Positions 1 to 11,735 of a stretch of 64,000 nucleotides of DNA are shown here, piece after piece; position 1 is the stretch's first letter; every line of letters starts with the position of its first letter. The stretch is taken from NCBI GenBank assembly GCA_003013855.2, contig ML058408.1, forward strand, positions 3,348,001 through 3,412,000. The letters run 5' to 3'. The notes under the pieces were generated by a model. The model was not told the DNA's origin, did no database searches, and saw nothing but the letters and a program-made list of their open reading frames with translations. A program made the position numbers and the translations under genes. The DNA is from Liriodendron chinense (lineage: Eukaryota > Streptophyta > Magnoliopsida > Magnoliales > Magnoliaceae).

Positions 1-607
1 AGGAACTGACACTTCAACGGTGACAATGGAATGGGCAATGTCACTCATGCTAAACCATCCAGAGGTCCTATTAAAGGTAAAAGTTGAAATCGATGACCAT
101 GTAAAACAAGGACATATTCTAGACAATTCAAATCTTATGAAGCTTCCATATCTCCATAGCATCATCAATGAGACACTACGACTATGTCCTGCTGGCCCAC
201 TTCTAGTGCCCCATGAGTCATCTGAGGAATGCGTTGTTGGTGGTTTCAATGTACCACGAGGCACAATGTTATTGGTGAATGCATGGGCAATGCAAAGGGA
301 CCCCAATATATGGGTGGATCCCATGAGGTTTTGGCCCGAGAGATTTGAAGGTGTTGAAGGGGAGAAGGAAGGCTACAAGTTCATACCATTTGGGTTAGGA
401 AGGAGGGGGTGTCCAGGTGAGGCCTTAGCCATGCAAATGATGGGGTTGGTGTTGGGGGTCCTAATTCAATGCTTTGAGTGGAAAAGGATGGGAGAAGATA
501 TTGTTGATATGACAGAAGGAGCAGGTCTCACAATGCCGAAAGTTAAGCCTTTGGAAGCTATGTATAAGCCTCGTCAAACTATGATCGATGTCCTCTCTCA
601 ACTTTGA
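1..607 (+). CDS. Cytochrome P450, C-terminal exon (CYP81-like), 5' partial
   Basis: This is the last third of a plant microsomal cytochrome P450, a haem monooxygenase normally held on the ER membrane by an N-terminal anchor that lies outside the window. The frame is open from base 2. Visible motifs, in order: the I-helix oxygen-binding GTDTS at 2-16; the K-helix ETLR at 170-181; the PERF-type WPERF; and the haem-binding FGLGRRGCPG from 389, with the ligand cysteine codon at 410-412. It ends at TGA 605-607. The motif spacing and the wording around the haem loop are most like CYP81, a family including isoflavone hydroxylases and other specialised-metabolism enzymes; the substrate cannot be inferred. 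CYP81 genes usually have one intron close to the I-helix, so the AG at the window edge could be a splice acceptor, which I cannot prove. The frame has no stops or shifts, so it looks functional. Confidence 0.93.
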   Translation, partial: GTDTSTVTMEWAMSLMLNHPEVLLKVKVEIDDHVKQGHILDNSNLMKLPYLHSIINETLRLCPAGPLLVPHESSEECVVGGFNVPRGTMLLVNAWAMQRDPNIWVDPMRFWPERFEGVEGEKEGYKFIPFGLGRRGCPGEALAMQMMGLVLGVLIQCFEWKRMGEDIVDMTEGAGLTMPKVKPLEAMYKPRQTMIDVLSQL

Positions 608-1734
608 ATAACCTACATGTATTTGTTTAACTGAATAAATTTAAAACAATTTATAAAATTTCTTAATTAGTTATTTTTCATTTTTATTCTTGTAATAAAC
701 TTTATCATTTTTTTTGTTGTAACTTTTACATTAGCTTCTTTTAAGTTCCAAACTGTACACAAAATTGCTATGACGTGGAAGTATGACTATAACATTAAAA
801 AACTTTTATATTATGAAGAAAATAAAAGGTATTTAATGTATAAAAAAATGTGCTTCAATAAATTCATCATCCTAACTAATTGTTTGATTAAATGTATAAA
901 TCATAAAAGACCATTGTCAAAAGTGAAAATACAAATATTTTTAAGTATTTAAAATTTAAACAAAAACTGATGATTTGTGTTTTAACTTTATATGGTGTAT
1001 CCTTTGATAAATCTACTAATTTCTTAGAAGGATGACTATATCTATAGATGACATTTCCTAAAATTCTCGTTATTGTTTTAATATTTATCAATTAATTTTT
1101 ATATTCTTTTCGTTTACTTTTATATTAATTTTTTAAATATGTTTATACTAGTAGGTATTATAATAATTATTAAATTTTTTACAAAATTTAAATTAGTAAT
1201 ATCGACTAAAAGTCAATTGACCGACTGTAAACCTATTTTAAATGTAAACAATGATTAAGAAAATTCTTCTAATAGTTATGAAGTTTACTAGATTTTTGCA
1301 AAAAAAAAAAAAAAAAAAACAAATGTATAATGAAAGGGATATGGTAGATAGCTTATCAATTGATAACACATTCTGTTTATTTTCTTTCTCAGTTTTCTTG
1401 TATAGTGTTACTTCTTCATTCACTTGTAATACCTTACTCATGATATATTATAAGAATAGAAACTAAGAATCTCAGTGTTAACAATATATAAATGGCAATC
1501 TGATGGCATGAAAGTGTATCGTACAATGCCAAAAAAGAAGGTAGCTTTAATATCACTTCAAGGAAGGGTTATGCTCAGCTAATTTCATTGACACATTAAG
1601 TTTTTTTTCAATTCATGCCAAGTTGGAAATAATTGGCCAAAGACTCATTGCCACTAGTGTGAGGAACTACTCATCTAACATTAATGCTTCTTCCATTAAA
1701 TTTATTGGTTTCACAGAACCTCTCATCCAAATAA
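608..1734. other. AT-rich intergenic DNA downstream of the P450 gene
   Basis: No convincing gene is present. The stretch is AT-rich, with a poly(A) run near 1300-1319 and only short open frames lacking recognisable domains. Sequence 1500-1734 continues across element A into 14313 onward, because A inserted at 1735-1739. Confidence 0.6.
634..639 (+). promoter_or_regulatory. Possible polyadenylation signal of the P450 gene
   Basis: A canonical AATAAA lies 27 bases after the P450 stop codon in AT-rich sequence. Plant poly(A) signals are loose, and further T-rich tracts follow, so the actual cleavage site is not fixed by this motif. Confidence 0.4.
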
Positions 1735-2980
1735 AGGCTCGTAATGACTCGGATTTGAACGATTTATTTAGAATTTTTCAAAATTTTATTTTGATTTTAT
1801 TTTAATTAATTATCATAAATTTGCTTTAACATGAGAATAACGGATCATCCGTGAGAGATCTGATAGACGACCCTTTACAAAAATTGCTTAAAATGATGCC
1901 ATGAATGACGTAGAATGGTTGGATTTCACAAAACTCGCCTTTTTCCGATAATTACAAAAATGCAAAGTGCGGCAGTTTTCTACAATCAATTTGACGCAAA
2001 ACTTCAAATATATTCTATCAAACATTCTTTAACCATAAATGTCAAATTTTAGCCCTCCGATCATTGTGGAAGTGACCAAAACAGAAATTGGCCTATGGAC
2101 AACCCACTTGAACTCGAATTTGTCCCATTTTTTGTGTAATACCCTAATTTTACCCCACCATCCTAGTGGATGGACTGGATTTCCCACAAACATTACAGTG
2201 GGACCTACGTGTAATGCGTGCACGTTAGGCGCACTGTCAAACGTGCATTTGACCATGCGCAGCCGAACATGGATTTTCGTCTCTCTCCTTCCCCTCATCT
2301 CTACCCTCTCTGCCATTCATCAGGTAGGGCACGTTCTCTTAATTTGAACCATTCATAAGCTCTATGACCCTCCAAAACTCACTCCTATGAAATTTTATCA
2401 CCAATAGTCAACCGTACTCGCCGATCCAAGTTCTCTGTCAAACTTCATTTTTCTAGAACTTCTAATCCGAGCTATCCGCTTTCCATGGGTAGCTGGGATT
2501 CCATCTATAGAGTCCAAAGGATCTCTCCTAGCTAGCAAATGCATATTTTCTCATTGAAAATGAAAATTTCTACCTTTTGTGAGAATCCTCCATCGAATCA
2601 TTTTATCGCGCAAACCACTAATGAAACGGGTATAAACCTCAAATTTGTTGACCCCACAAGCTCCATTGGACTCATTTAGACCCTCCAGTGGTGTTTGATT
2701 GCTCAATAAATCCCTTGTTCAGAAATTGCAATTTTCACCCACTCTATTCCTCATTTTTGCACCGAACCGTTCATCCATTGGTGGACCCTATTCCAAAATC
2801 CATCACGAAGACTTTGTAACCCATCCACAACATACCCCACATACAAAACATCTCATCCATCCATCATGTGCACACTTTCCAAAATCAACCTAAAAACTCA
2901 CTTGCAACACATCACTTCACGTTCGTACGCATGCAGTCGTGCATAGCTCCCTCTTTGCCCTAGAATTCGACCCTCTCAAC

Positions 2981-2987
2981 TATATAA
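2981..2987 (+). promoter_or_regulatory. LTR promoter TATA box (element A 5' LTR)
   Basis: TATATAA in a pyrimidine-rich context, repeated identically in the 3' LTR at 13007-13013. It lies about 80 bases before a (GA)n tract, a plausible U3/R core promoter position. Transcription from it is inferred only. Confidence 0.5.
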
Positions 2988-3061
2988 CCTCTCTTCCAGC
3001 GTAGAGACACCCCAGTCTTGTTTAGAAAGAGAGAGAAGAGAAGAAAAGAAAAGAGAAGAGG

Positions 3062-3063
<2 letters not shown>

Positions 3064-3098
<35 letters not shown>
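3064..3098. repeat. (GA)n microsatellite inside LTR
   Basis: A pure GA run followed by a long purine-rich stretch (3168-3265). The 3' LTR holds a longer GA run at 13056-13101, so the tract length changed after insertion. Confidence 0.9.
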
Positions 3099-3102
<4 letters not shown>

Positions 3103-5559
3103 TTAATGCGTTGCATTGTAGTTACACTATTGAGCCTTTGTCTAGACCTTGCTGGACGTAGTCGCTGAGAGAAGAAGAGGAGGAGAAGAAAGAAAAGAAA
3201 AGAGAAAGGGAAAGAAAAGAAGGAGAAAGAAAGAGGAAGAAAGAGAAAGGTAGGAAGAAGAAGACGGTCGCACCCCATTGTTTCTCCAATTTTCCGGCAA
3301 CCTCTACAGCTCCTATGACCTCCAAACATGTCAGACCCGAGAGATGAGGACTCCCTTCAAGCCCAAGCACCGTAATAATATGTTTTATAGGGTACTTTAT
3401 ACATAAATTGTCATTTTTCGGGTGATGCACAAAATGACTGATGTTGATGAGTAAGATATCGATATGGTTTAATATGATCTTTTATGTATGTTTATCATTG
3501 ATGTCCATTATAGTGCTTTTATGATGCATGTATGGATGTTGGTATGAGAAAAACATGTGTAATGATTTGCTTATGAGAGAACCATGTGTAGTTTACTCTA
3601 AAATCATGTTTTACATGTGTTGATAATGTATTAGATGATCCATGTAATGTGTGTATAAGATTATCTATATGGATGTCACATTAATGAACATCCTTTAAAC
3701 CTCATACTAATGTAACTATTTGATGTAAAGAGATGGAGTCCGTACGGGGCCTTGTTGCGTTGGCATTACCATGTGGATATTATTCGATGAGTATGCCTTA
3801 TTGTTAAGTGTTGAGCGTTGGCATTACCGTAAGCATTATTTGATGAATATGTTTGATTGTTAAGTATTAAGTGTTAACATCACCATATGGGTATTTTTTA
3901 ATATATATGCATTGTTATTAAGCTTTAGCACTAACGTGTGCAAATGTTGGAAAAGTGCGAAGGGGGGTCCTTGTATTAATACGTTATCTGTAATGGATTC
4001 ATTGAAGGATGGAATTGATGAATAAGAGAAGTTTTATGAGCCGGGGTTGGTAGTATGGACTGTCACGCCCCAAACTCAAGGACCGGGCTCACTAAATTCC
4101 CGGCCGCCGAATCCGGTGCCGACAGCCTCCGTAGTACCCCATTCTCGGCTCCTAGCTTCCATACGCCAGGTTCCGATCCTGGGATACCACAAGGAGGATT
4201 TTTAGGGTAAATTTTTTTTTTATAGATGAGCATAAACACAAGTATACCAAACCAAAAAGCATCGCATCACATATCCACTAAGATAATCTTTTGAGTACAA
4301 TGCTGCAGAAAAAGGAAATACAATGTATAACTGAAAGTTGAAAGATCAAATGCGCGCCCCTGTCTCACTGCTGTCGCGCTATAGTATGTCCTGCACGTAA
4401 ACAATGTGCATAAGCTTACTATGAAGCTTAGAGAGTGCGTGGTGTGTGCGCAATGCATATGCCAAGTATACAGATATCAGAGTAAGCGGAAATGATGGCA
4501 GGCTACACTACCAAGTCTATGAATGTCAATAGTCATCTCGAGGCTATGCAATGCAAGGGGCCTATATGGCCAAGTGTCATATGCTAATGATGCAATGTGC
4601 GCATGTTAATCCTCAACTACCATATATCATACGGTTTACAACTGGGACATCACCGGGGTCTCGTACACTCCATACATTGGTTGCCGCCCATCGCATGCAT
4701 AACCAAGCGAGTGGAAGAGACCTCACTATCCGCCTCGTCAATGACATACAAGAAAATCCACCCGGCTCGTCGATAGCGAACCCATTCACGAGCTGGTCAG
4801 ACTCAACCTAGTATATAGCCCTCTGCACCTGGGCGGGTAAGGTCACACCCCCTTCCAACCGACCCTGACACAGTGGGAGACGCGGCCTACTGGTATTTGG
4901 CCCTCATGCGCTCATAAATCCACTCGGTCTAAACATTGGAATATCCTACTGGTACCACAGGATTTAAGAACTTTCACCTAAGGACATCTTTGGCGCCCAA
5001 GTGCTAGAACATATTTTCAATGTCCATTTCTACCACCCACAATGTGACTGTGGTGGTCACAACCCCGATGCCGCTGGGGTGAGAATCTGATCATGACAAG
5101 CATAATGCGAGATGCATGAGTCATACTGTCAAAGTCATGCACCAAACCTGCGCATACCGCGCGATCATGTGGGGTGACCCTATCTCATACGGGTCCCCTA
5201 AGTATCTCAAGCTGTAAGGCATATGCTATGTTCAACATCATCCACAGTCAGGCATACATATGATGCGTATGCACAAATGAGTGGGCATGATATTCATTAT
5301 ACTAAGCATATTATCAGTGTGACCTATCAAGCTAAGTATACTGGCATGTTACCAGATATATCATGTAATGTTGGCCTTAAATGGCCCAATATATATACAG
5401 AGAGTGGGACCCGAACTGTGGGCCCCATTAGAAATGTAAAGGTCTTCGCGGCATAGCCCACTTGAGACCACATTGGCCCCATACTTGGGCCTGCACATAC
5501 AAAATAGGCTAACAAAAATAGTGTACGGCATGGATAAAACATATATATCAAAGGAAGGA

Positions 5560-7760
5560 CCATGGTGGGTCCCACCCACTGGTCGGATAGCAAATACACA
5601 TCATCGGTCTTAGGAAGTTTCAGTGGTAGGTATTCAATCACCACAATATCCTAAGTGAAGCCCATTCAAATCGGGCCCCACGCATCGGTCAGACGGTTGA
5701 CATGCTACACAATGCATCCATCAAGGTGGACCCCAAAGATGGGCCCAAAACCTTTGGTTGGATGGAAAATAACCATCACAGTGGCCCCAATGAAGTTTTC
5801 AATGGTGGGCATCAATGACCACTATTCCCTGCGGGTGTGGTCCATTTAACGTTTGGATCTGCCCCATTATGAGGGCCATATCTTAAAGTGGCATAGAAAA
5901 ATAGAAGGCCAGCATGAATAAAACAAATACATCATGGTGGGATCCACAGGGTGGGCCACCAGCTGGGCAGCACACGCACGCACGCTGTCTGCAGCATGGG
6001 ACCCCCTGGGGTCGCCTTAGTTTTGGGATTAAGCTAATATTTGTGTTTTCCCCTCCATCCATAACCATGTGATATTATGAACAGGTTGGATGACAAATAA
6101 GCATCACTGTAGGGCCTGGGAAGGTTTCAACGGTGGAAATCATTATTCCCACTATTTCCCGTGGCATGGTCCACTTGACATTTGAATATGCTTAAATTTT
6201 GGGCTCAGCCACTAAAATGAGCTGGAGAAACATATGGACGGAATAGATAAAGCACATACATTCTAGGTGGGTCCCACGAGTGGGCCACCTGCTGGGCAGC
6301 CCAACCAGCCCGCCCAAACCGCGGCCAGCGCCCCCTTCTTCTTCTTCTTTATATATATATATATATTTGATCTCATCAAGTGGGGCCCATAAAAGCTTTC
6401 GATCAAGCTGATATTTTTGTTTTCCCTCTTCTTCCACACATGTGTGGACTTGTGAACAGGTTGGGTCTCAAATAAACATCATGGTGGGCCGTAGGAAGGC
6501 TCCAACGGTAGGGTCACTATCCCCACTGTTTTCTTTCAAGTGGGGCCCACTTGAGATTTGGATCTGTCTCATTCTTGAGATCATGCCCTAAAATGATCTC
6601 CCCAAATGGATGGACGGTGTGGATATAACACGTACAACACGGTGGACCCATTGAAGTTGGTGACGTCACTCCAGTAGCAAGATAGCTACTCACGTGTCAG
6701 TGCTCCCAGCGTCTTGCCCCCTTTTTTTCTTTTTTTTTTCTCCTTGGATTTTGTCCAGTGGGGCCCACAAGAGGACAATCCACTTCGTTCATCAGCTGGG
6801 CCATCTCATGGTGGGCCCAATGAGCCCTATATTGGGGTACCTTACGAGGCCCAGAAACACCAACATGGGCCAAAGAAATTCTGACAGTAGACATCATTAT
6901 TTCCACTGTTTTATGTGGTGCGGTCCAGTTAAGATTTGGATCTAGTTCAAACTTGGGCCCTAGCCCTAAAATGATTTAGGAAAACAAATGGACGGTGTGG
7001 ATACAACATAAACATCAAGGTGGGTCCCACGAGTGGGGACCCCACTCACGGCGTCCAGGCTTCTGACGACGCTGGACTGTTTCAGTGCCTCTGACGTTGT
7101 GAACGTCCAGCGTCTCAAACATATTTTTTTTTCTTTTCTTTTTCTTTTCACTTTGTTCATATCAAGTGGGGCCCACATGAGTGTGATCCACTCCATTCAT
7201 CATGTTTCCCAGCTCATTGGGGACCTAATAAACCCAATTTGGGCAGGTGATTTGGTCCATAAGCATCACGGTGGGCCAAGGAAGTTTCAATAGTGGACAT
7301 CATTTTCTCCACTGTTTTCTATGGTGTGGTCCACGCAAGATCTGCATCTACTTCATTTTTGGTGTCCAGCCCTAAAATGGGCTGGAGAAACAAATGGACA
7401 GCGTGGATCGAATACATGCATCAAGGTGGGTCCCATGAGTGGGGACCCATGGTCAAAGCCTAAAAGGCTACGCCCATGCGCTGCTGGGCAACAGCGTCCT
7501 CTGGACGCTGGCTGTCCAGCGGCCTTGCCATGTATATATTTTTTTTTCTTTTTTTTCTTTTTTTTCTTATATTAAAATCATGTGGGGCCCATGTGTGGGC
7601 GATCAAAACCATTCATCTGGTTCTGGTTCTCCGTCGCAAGGTGGGCCCAAAACTTTGGATCAAAACAATTTTTGCGTTTTCCTTCATCTAGATCTTTGTG
7701 ATCTAAAGAATGAGGGTGGAATAGAAAAATAAGCATCATGGTGGGCCACCCAAGCTGGTC
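5560..7760. repeat. Diverged tandem array in X1, about 330-405 bp per unit
   Basis: The phrase GGTGGGTCCCAC or a near variant recurs near 5567, 5937, 6268, 6640, 7020 and 7425. Each unit then carries a slippery T-rich or CT-rich tract, a GTGGGGCCCAC block, a CATCAGG block, a CATCATGGTGGGCC block and a GATTTGGATCT block. Some units also contain short GCGTCC/GGACGC inverted repeats. Units are too diverged for an exact count by eye. Confidence 0.75.
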
Positions 7761-7858
7761 CATGCCGTGGCAGCATGCGGGGCACGTTGTCTCACAGCAT
7801 GGCCCACTTGTGGGCCCAAATTATGAAGGGAAAAATAAGGAAAAAGGAGAGTTTATGT

Positions 7859-7886
7859 CCCCCCCCCCCCCCCCCCCCCCCCCCCC
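7859..7886 (+). repeat. Poly(C) tract
   Basis: An uninterrupted run of 28 C residues within X1. A run this long is prone to assembly length error. Confidence 0.95.
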
Positions 7887-8002
7887 TTAGCACTCACCCG
7901 AAATTAGACGGTTGGATCGGGTCAGATAGTCTATCGGACGGTCTTGATGGGGTGGATCTCCTTCTCCAATCTCACTCTCTTCTCACAACTCTTTCTTATC
8001 TT

Positions 8003-8005
<3 letters not shown>

Positions 8006-8043
<38 letters not shown>
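8006..8043 (+). repeat. (TC)n microsatellite in X1
   Basis: A pure TC run. X2 carries the matching GA-rich tract near 36420-36530 on the reverse strand. Confidence 0.95.
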
Positions 8044-8047
<4 letters not shown>

Positions 8048-8545
8048 GAAAGAGGCTACGTATGGCACTTGTTTGTAGGGACTTTTGGACATGGATGGTA
8101 TTTGAAAAGGGAATGATGATAGCAAGGGGATGGGGCATTCATGAGAGTGGATGGCTTAGGTATGGGCTTAGTTGACTTGTGAGGAGAGAAAGAGATGTAC
8201 TTGATGGAACACTTGTTGATTGATGCTTGATTGATTGATGGGATGTTGATTGATTGATGGGACAACTTAGGGATTTTTACAAGTGGGGCCCACACCATGC
8301 ATGTGTAGCGTGGCCCGCCTTGATTTGCGCACAAGTACGCATCTTTCAAACTAAGTATCAAAACGAGCGTGTCGCACGGCGTTAGAGTCGTGGCGTCCAT
8401 GCGGTCGCCGGGGTACAAGTCTCGGGTCGTTGCGGTACTAAAATAGGGTGTCTGAACGAAACTCACCGGTTTGGACTGTTCCGAGTATGCCAAGTTCAGA
8501 AAAGAGGTGTACGAGGGCTAATTAGGGTACAGGTGTTACATGGAC

Positions 8546-9513
8546 ATTAAGCCCGAGCTGTCGGCCTATGCTGGGTTGTTCGCAACTCGCCGTAGTGACC
8601 TTGAGCTTCCTTGAAACTGATTGGGGTAGGAGTGATCATTAGTCGTGGATGCCGTCTTACGACATGGCTGGATGAGAAACTACTTAACTAAAGGTGAAAC
8701 TAAATCATGCATTCACTAGGGCTCGACTTGGTGGGCCAGGTGTCACAAAGGAAGTCGTAGTAAGGAGTTTCTTACTTATTGCCGTGCAATATCTAGTGGA
8801 AGTCGTAATATAAAAAAATTTTACTTCCATTAGTTGGGTTAATTACCTTTGGTGACTAGTGGTTGGCGTGAAGTGTAACGGAAGTGTCCCCCTTCATGTA
8901 TTATGAGTCTAGCCAGGGTGTCTTAGCCAAAGCATGCATATCATGCAATGCATTAATAAGATTTTATCTTTTATGTTTTAGTTGATTGTTATTATTATCA
9001 TGATTGCATTGTCTCTGTTTGGTTATTATTATCGTATTTATCTTGAAGGGATATACCTCACTATATATAATAGCGATTAACATTATCCAACCACAACTCA
9101 GATGATACAGGTGAAGATCCAGTAGGTGAACCAAGCTCTAAGACAGAATATGAAGGTTCGTGTCAACAAATGACGGGTGACAAAGCCAGAGAGGCTTAAT
9201 GAAGACTTTACTTATTTATACATTCTTAAGATGGTTTACTGCTTTCTACGAAATCGTAATAAGTTTTTCAGGTGAAGACAATAATTGAATATTTTATTTA
9301 ATATGTTTTAAGAAACTTTTGTTGATAACTTAGTATAGAAATCCATGAAATAAGATAAATTATCTTCTGTTACTATGCTTGAATGCTACAAAGTATTAAA
9401 TGTATGAATGATTGATGGAATGTAGAGGATATTATCTTTAGCACATTCTAATTAACACTTAGGAACTCGACTCTTCATGGTATCCATGAGAGTCGAACTC
9501 TTAGGGCGTTACA
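8546..9513 (+). repeat. Element A 5' LTR, second part
   Basis: Resumes the LTR immediately after the X1 TSD and aligns with 13349-14307 of the 3' LTR. It ends GGGCGTTACA, the inverted complement of the TGTAACGCCC start seen in this LTR family. Confidence 0.85.
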
Positions 9514-9515
9514 GA

Positions 9516-9526
9516 TGATATCAGAG
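9516..9526 (+). promoter_or_regulatory. Primer binding site, copy 1 (initiator tRNA-Met type)
   Basis: TGATATCAGAG begins two bases after the LTR end. It is one base different from the standard TGGTATCAGAG complement of the plant initiator tRNA-Met 3' end, which E retains unchanged at 63652-63663 on the minus strand. Confidence 0.75.
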
Positions 9527-10092
9527 AGTAAACATGACCTTAGGGCGTGGAGCCCAATCCATTGCATAATGAACTCACCCTCGGGTTTAGGTTCCTAAAA
9601 ATTTGTGCCCTTAGAAGTGTTACCCTAGTATCTGCCCACATGTCTCGTTGGACCCTAGGCCCCAATCAGTTACCTTAAGTAGGATATCACAACCATAGAT
9701 TGCCACTTAGACCCTTATCATATTTGACGATGAAAATAAATAGAACCTTGACGAAAGTAAAGCCAGAGCGACTTAATGAAGACTTTACTTGTTTATACAT
9801 TTTTAAGATGGTTTACTGCTTTCTATGAAATCATAATAAATTTTTCAGGTGAAGACAATGATTGAATATTTTATTTGATATGTTTTAAGAAACTTTTGTT
9901 GATAACTTAGTATAGAAATCCATGAAATAAGATAAAGTATCTTCTGTCACTGTGCTTGAATGCCACAAAGTATTAAATGTATAAATGATTGATGGAATGC
10001 AGATGATATTGTCCTTGGTGCATTCTAGTTAACACCTAGGAACTCAACTCTTCGTGGTATCCATGAAAGTCGAACTCTTAGGGCGTTACAAA

Positions 10093-10103
10093 TGATATCA
10101 AAG
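10093..10103 (+). promoter_or_regulatory. Primer binding site, copy 2 (duplicated, more mutated)
   Basis: TGATATCAAAG lies two bases after the second LTR-end copy (10090). It arose by the 577-bp duplication and has one extra mismatch compared with copy 1. Confidence 0.7.
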
Positions 10104-11696
10104 AGTAAACGTGACCTTGGGGCGAGAAGCCAATCCATTGCATAATGAACTCACCCTAGGGTTTAAGTCCCCAAAAATTTGTGCCCTTAAAAGTGTTACC
10201 CTGGTATCTGCCTGCATGTCTTGTTGGACCTTAGGCCCCAATCAGTTACCTTAAGTATGATATCACAACCATAGATTGCCACTTGCCAACCTCACTTAGA
10301 CCCTTATCATATTTGACGACGAAAGTAAATAGAATCTCATAAGATTTTGATGCTTTGTATTGATGAATTTTATTTTGGGGTGATCTTTGTTGATATTTAC
10401 TTTATGTACATTTTGGGAGAGTACATAATGGCCCCCACGATGTAAGAATAAATCGGCCACACGGAAGAACGGAACCGTACCTAATACATTGTGTAAATGA
10501 TTGGATCTACGTTCGAGTGTTAAAGGTTGATATTCAAAATTTCTAATGGATATTAATGAAATCAATGCTCAAATGTGAGTAGAAGATCTAAGTATCAGAC
10601 CCTAATCTACTTAAACCATTCACCCATGATGTCGACACTATACGAACCGCACTTGTGACTTAGCTTAGAAATAATTGTGTATTCTCTTGAGATGAGTATA
10701 TATGTTTTCTTTTATGATGACTAGGGTGAAATAAATGTATAGACAATCGTAGGGTGACCGCCTAGAACTTAACATGAGTTTAACAATAGTATCACTAACC
10801 TCATCTTTTCGTCACACCCTTGGCCATTAAAGGACCATCAATGATATCTCATCCGCTTATCTACTTGCTCGTGTATCCACCCCTTCACATGACCATTCGA
10901 TCAAGCCTACCTAATCAAACTCGAATTTATTCTTTAAATTCCTGGTTAGTTATCTCATTATCGATCGGACATCCTTGATAATTAACTAACCCTAATCTTC
11001 CTCCTAAACCCTCTGACTATAAGAGCACCTTCAGACCTGAGTGTAGGACTAGAGAAATGCTCCCATGGTAAGTTGACACCCTCGACTTAGGAAAGAACCT
11101 TAAGAATAGTGACCATACCAAAGCTAAAGATCTAACACAACTCAATGAACGTAAGGCTTAGTTAAGGAGCATGATGATATTATTGTAAGACAAAGCTAGC
11201 CTAGGAGGGATCAAAGGAGTTCGTGGATTGGAATCATAAACCTTCATAATTTTGTCATTTTACTTCGCAATTTCTTAATAGTATACCCCTTGAATAATAT
11301 CGTAAGAGAGAATTAGATACCGCTCTAATTGACTGAGAGATATTAGGGCGATAGATGATTGATTGGATTTAAGGGACCCGTTGATATATATATATATATA
11401 TATATACAGAGAGAGAGAGAGAGAGAGAGAGAATCATCTAAGAATCAGAGTGCGCAATGAAAGCATGCTAGGCCAAAAATTAGAGAGCTTGTAAAATCAA
11501 CCTTAGGGATAGAAATCTTATTTTAAGGAGGGTGGAATGTGATGACACCGAGATCACGACTAACTCGAAGTAGGTCAAAGATAACTAAAGACCCAGAAGA
11601 GTGTTCGAGTCGAGTGGCATAATAAGGTAGGAGACGCATTCAAAATGAAGAAGAATCGAAGGGAGAATACCGTCACTTTTGATGACTCTACTTAAG
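10104..11696 (+). other. Non-coding interior of element A
   Basis: No retroviral-type domain is readable in any frame. Parts match the reverse complement of the E interior, for example the segment around 10410-10510 with 62500-62620, so the interior is shared family sequence. It contains (AT)n at 11385-11406 followed by (AG)n at 11408-11432, and a PPT-like string at 11521-11540. Confidence 0.7.
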
Positions 11697-11735
11697 AAAC
11701 TTCGGGGACGAAGTTTGTTTTTAAGGGGGGTGGAT
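11697..11735 (+). promoter_or_regulatory. Pol-tail remnant and polypurine tract of element A
   Basis: An 8-bp inverted repeat (AAACTTCG, 4-base loop, CGAAGTTT) at 11697-11716 is followed by the purine tract TAAGGGGGGTGG and then the 3' LTR. One frame reads NFGDEVCF and then stop, resembling the C-terminal end of Tekay-type polyproteins. The same string is present in E at 61710-61746 on the minus strand. Confidence 0.75.

Larger units (their letters stand above)
1740..4060 (+). repeat. Element A 5' LTR, first part
   Basis: It aligns with the 3' LTR at 11736 from its first bases. The start reads CGTAATGAC, where the 3' copy has TATAACGTC and other copies have TGTAACG, so both terminal TG dinucleotides in this element have mutated. 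It includes a TATA box (2981-2987) and a (GA)n tract (3064-3098). Bases from roughly 3250 to 3985 have no counterpart in the 3' LTR. The LTR resumes at 8546 after insertion X1. Confidence 0.85.
4061..8540 (+). mobile_element. X1: giant solo-LTR-like insertion (X family)
   Basis: It starts TGTCACGCCCC and ends GTGTTACA, flanked by the TSD TGGAC at 4056-4060 and 8541-8545. Element A LTR sequence continues exactly on both sides. Its first roughly 160 bases are the reverse complement of 41850-42010, and its last roughly 180 bases match the reverse complement of 35923-36100, so X2 (35923-42010) is a second copy. No internal direct repeat, PBS or coding domain is visible, so a solo LTR is the simplest reading; a non-autonomous element without ordinary LTRs is the alternative. 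At 4.5 kb it would be an unusually long LTR. Most of the body is diverged tandem units. Confidence 0.8.
9182..10335. repeat. 577-bp tandem duplication spanning the LTR/PBS junction of element A
   Basis: Unit 1 (9182-9758) and unit 2 (9759-about 10335) align throughout with scattered substitutions and a small insertion near 10280. Each unit contains the LTR 3' end (9513 and 10090, exactly 577 bases apart), the PBS and the start of the leader. The number of substitutions suggests either an old duplication or recombination between two family members. Confidence 0.9.

Noticed and set aside
3122..3430. Minus-strand frames rich in Ser/Leu/Phe over the GA-rich part of the A LTR
   Set aside because: They are translations of a purine-rich microsatellite region and overlap another frame at 2976-3329. 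No domain is present.
8056..8493. A 145-codon minus-strand frame at the end of X1
   Set aside because: Not preserved as a coding frame in X2, has no recognised domain, and sits in LTR-like sequence.
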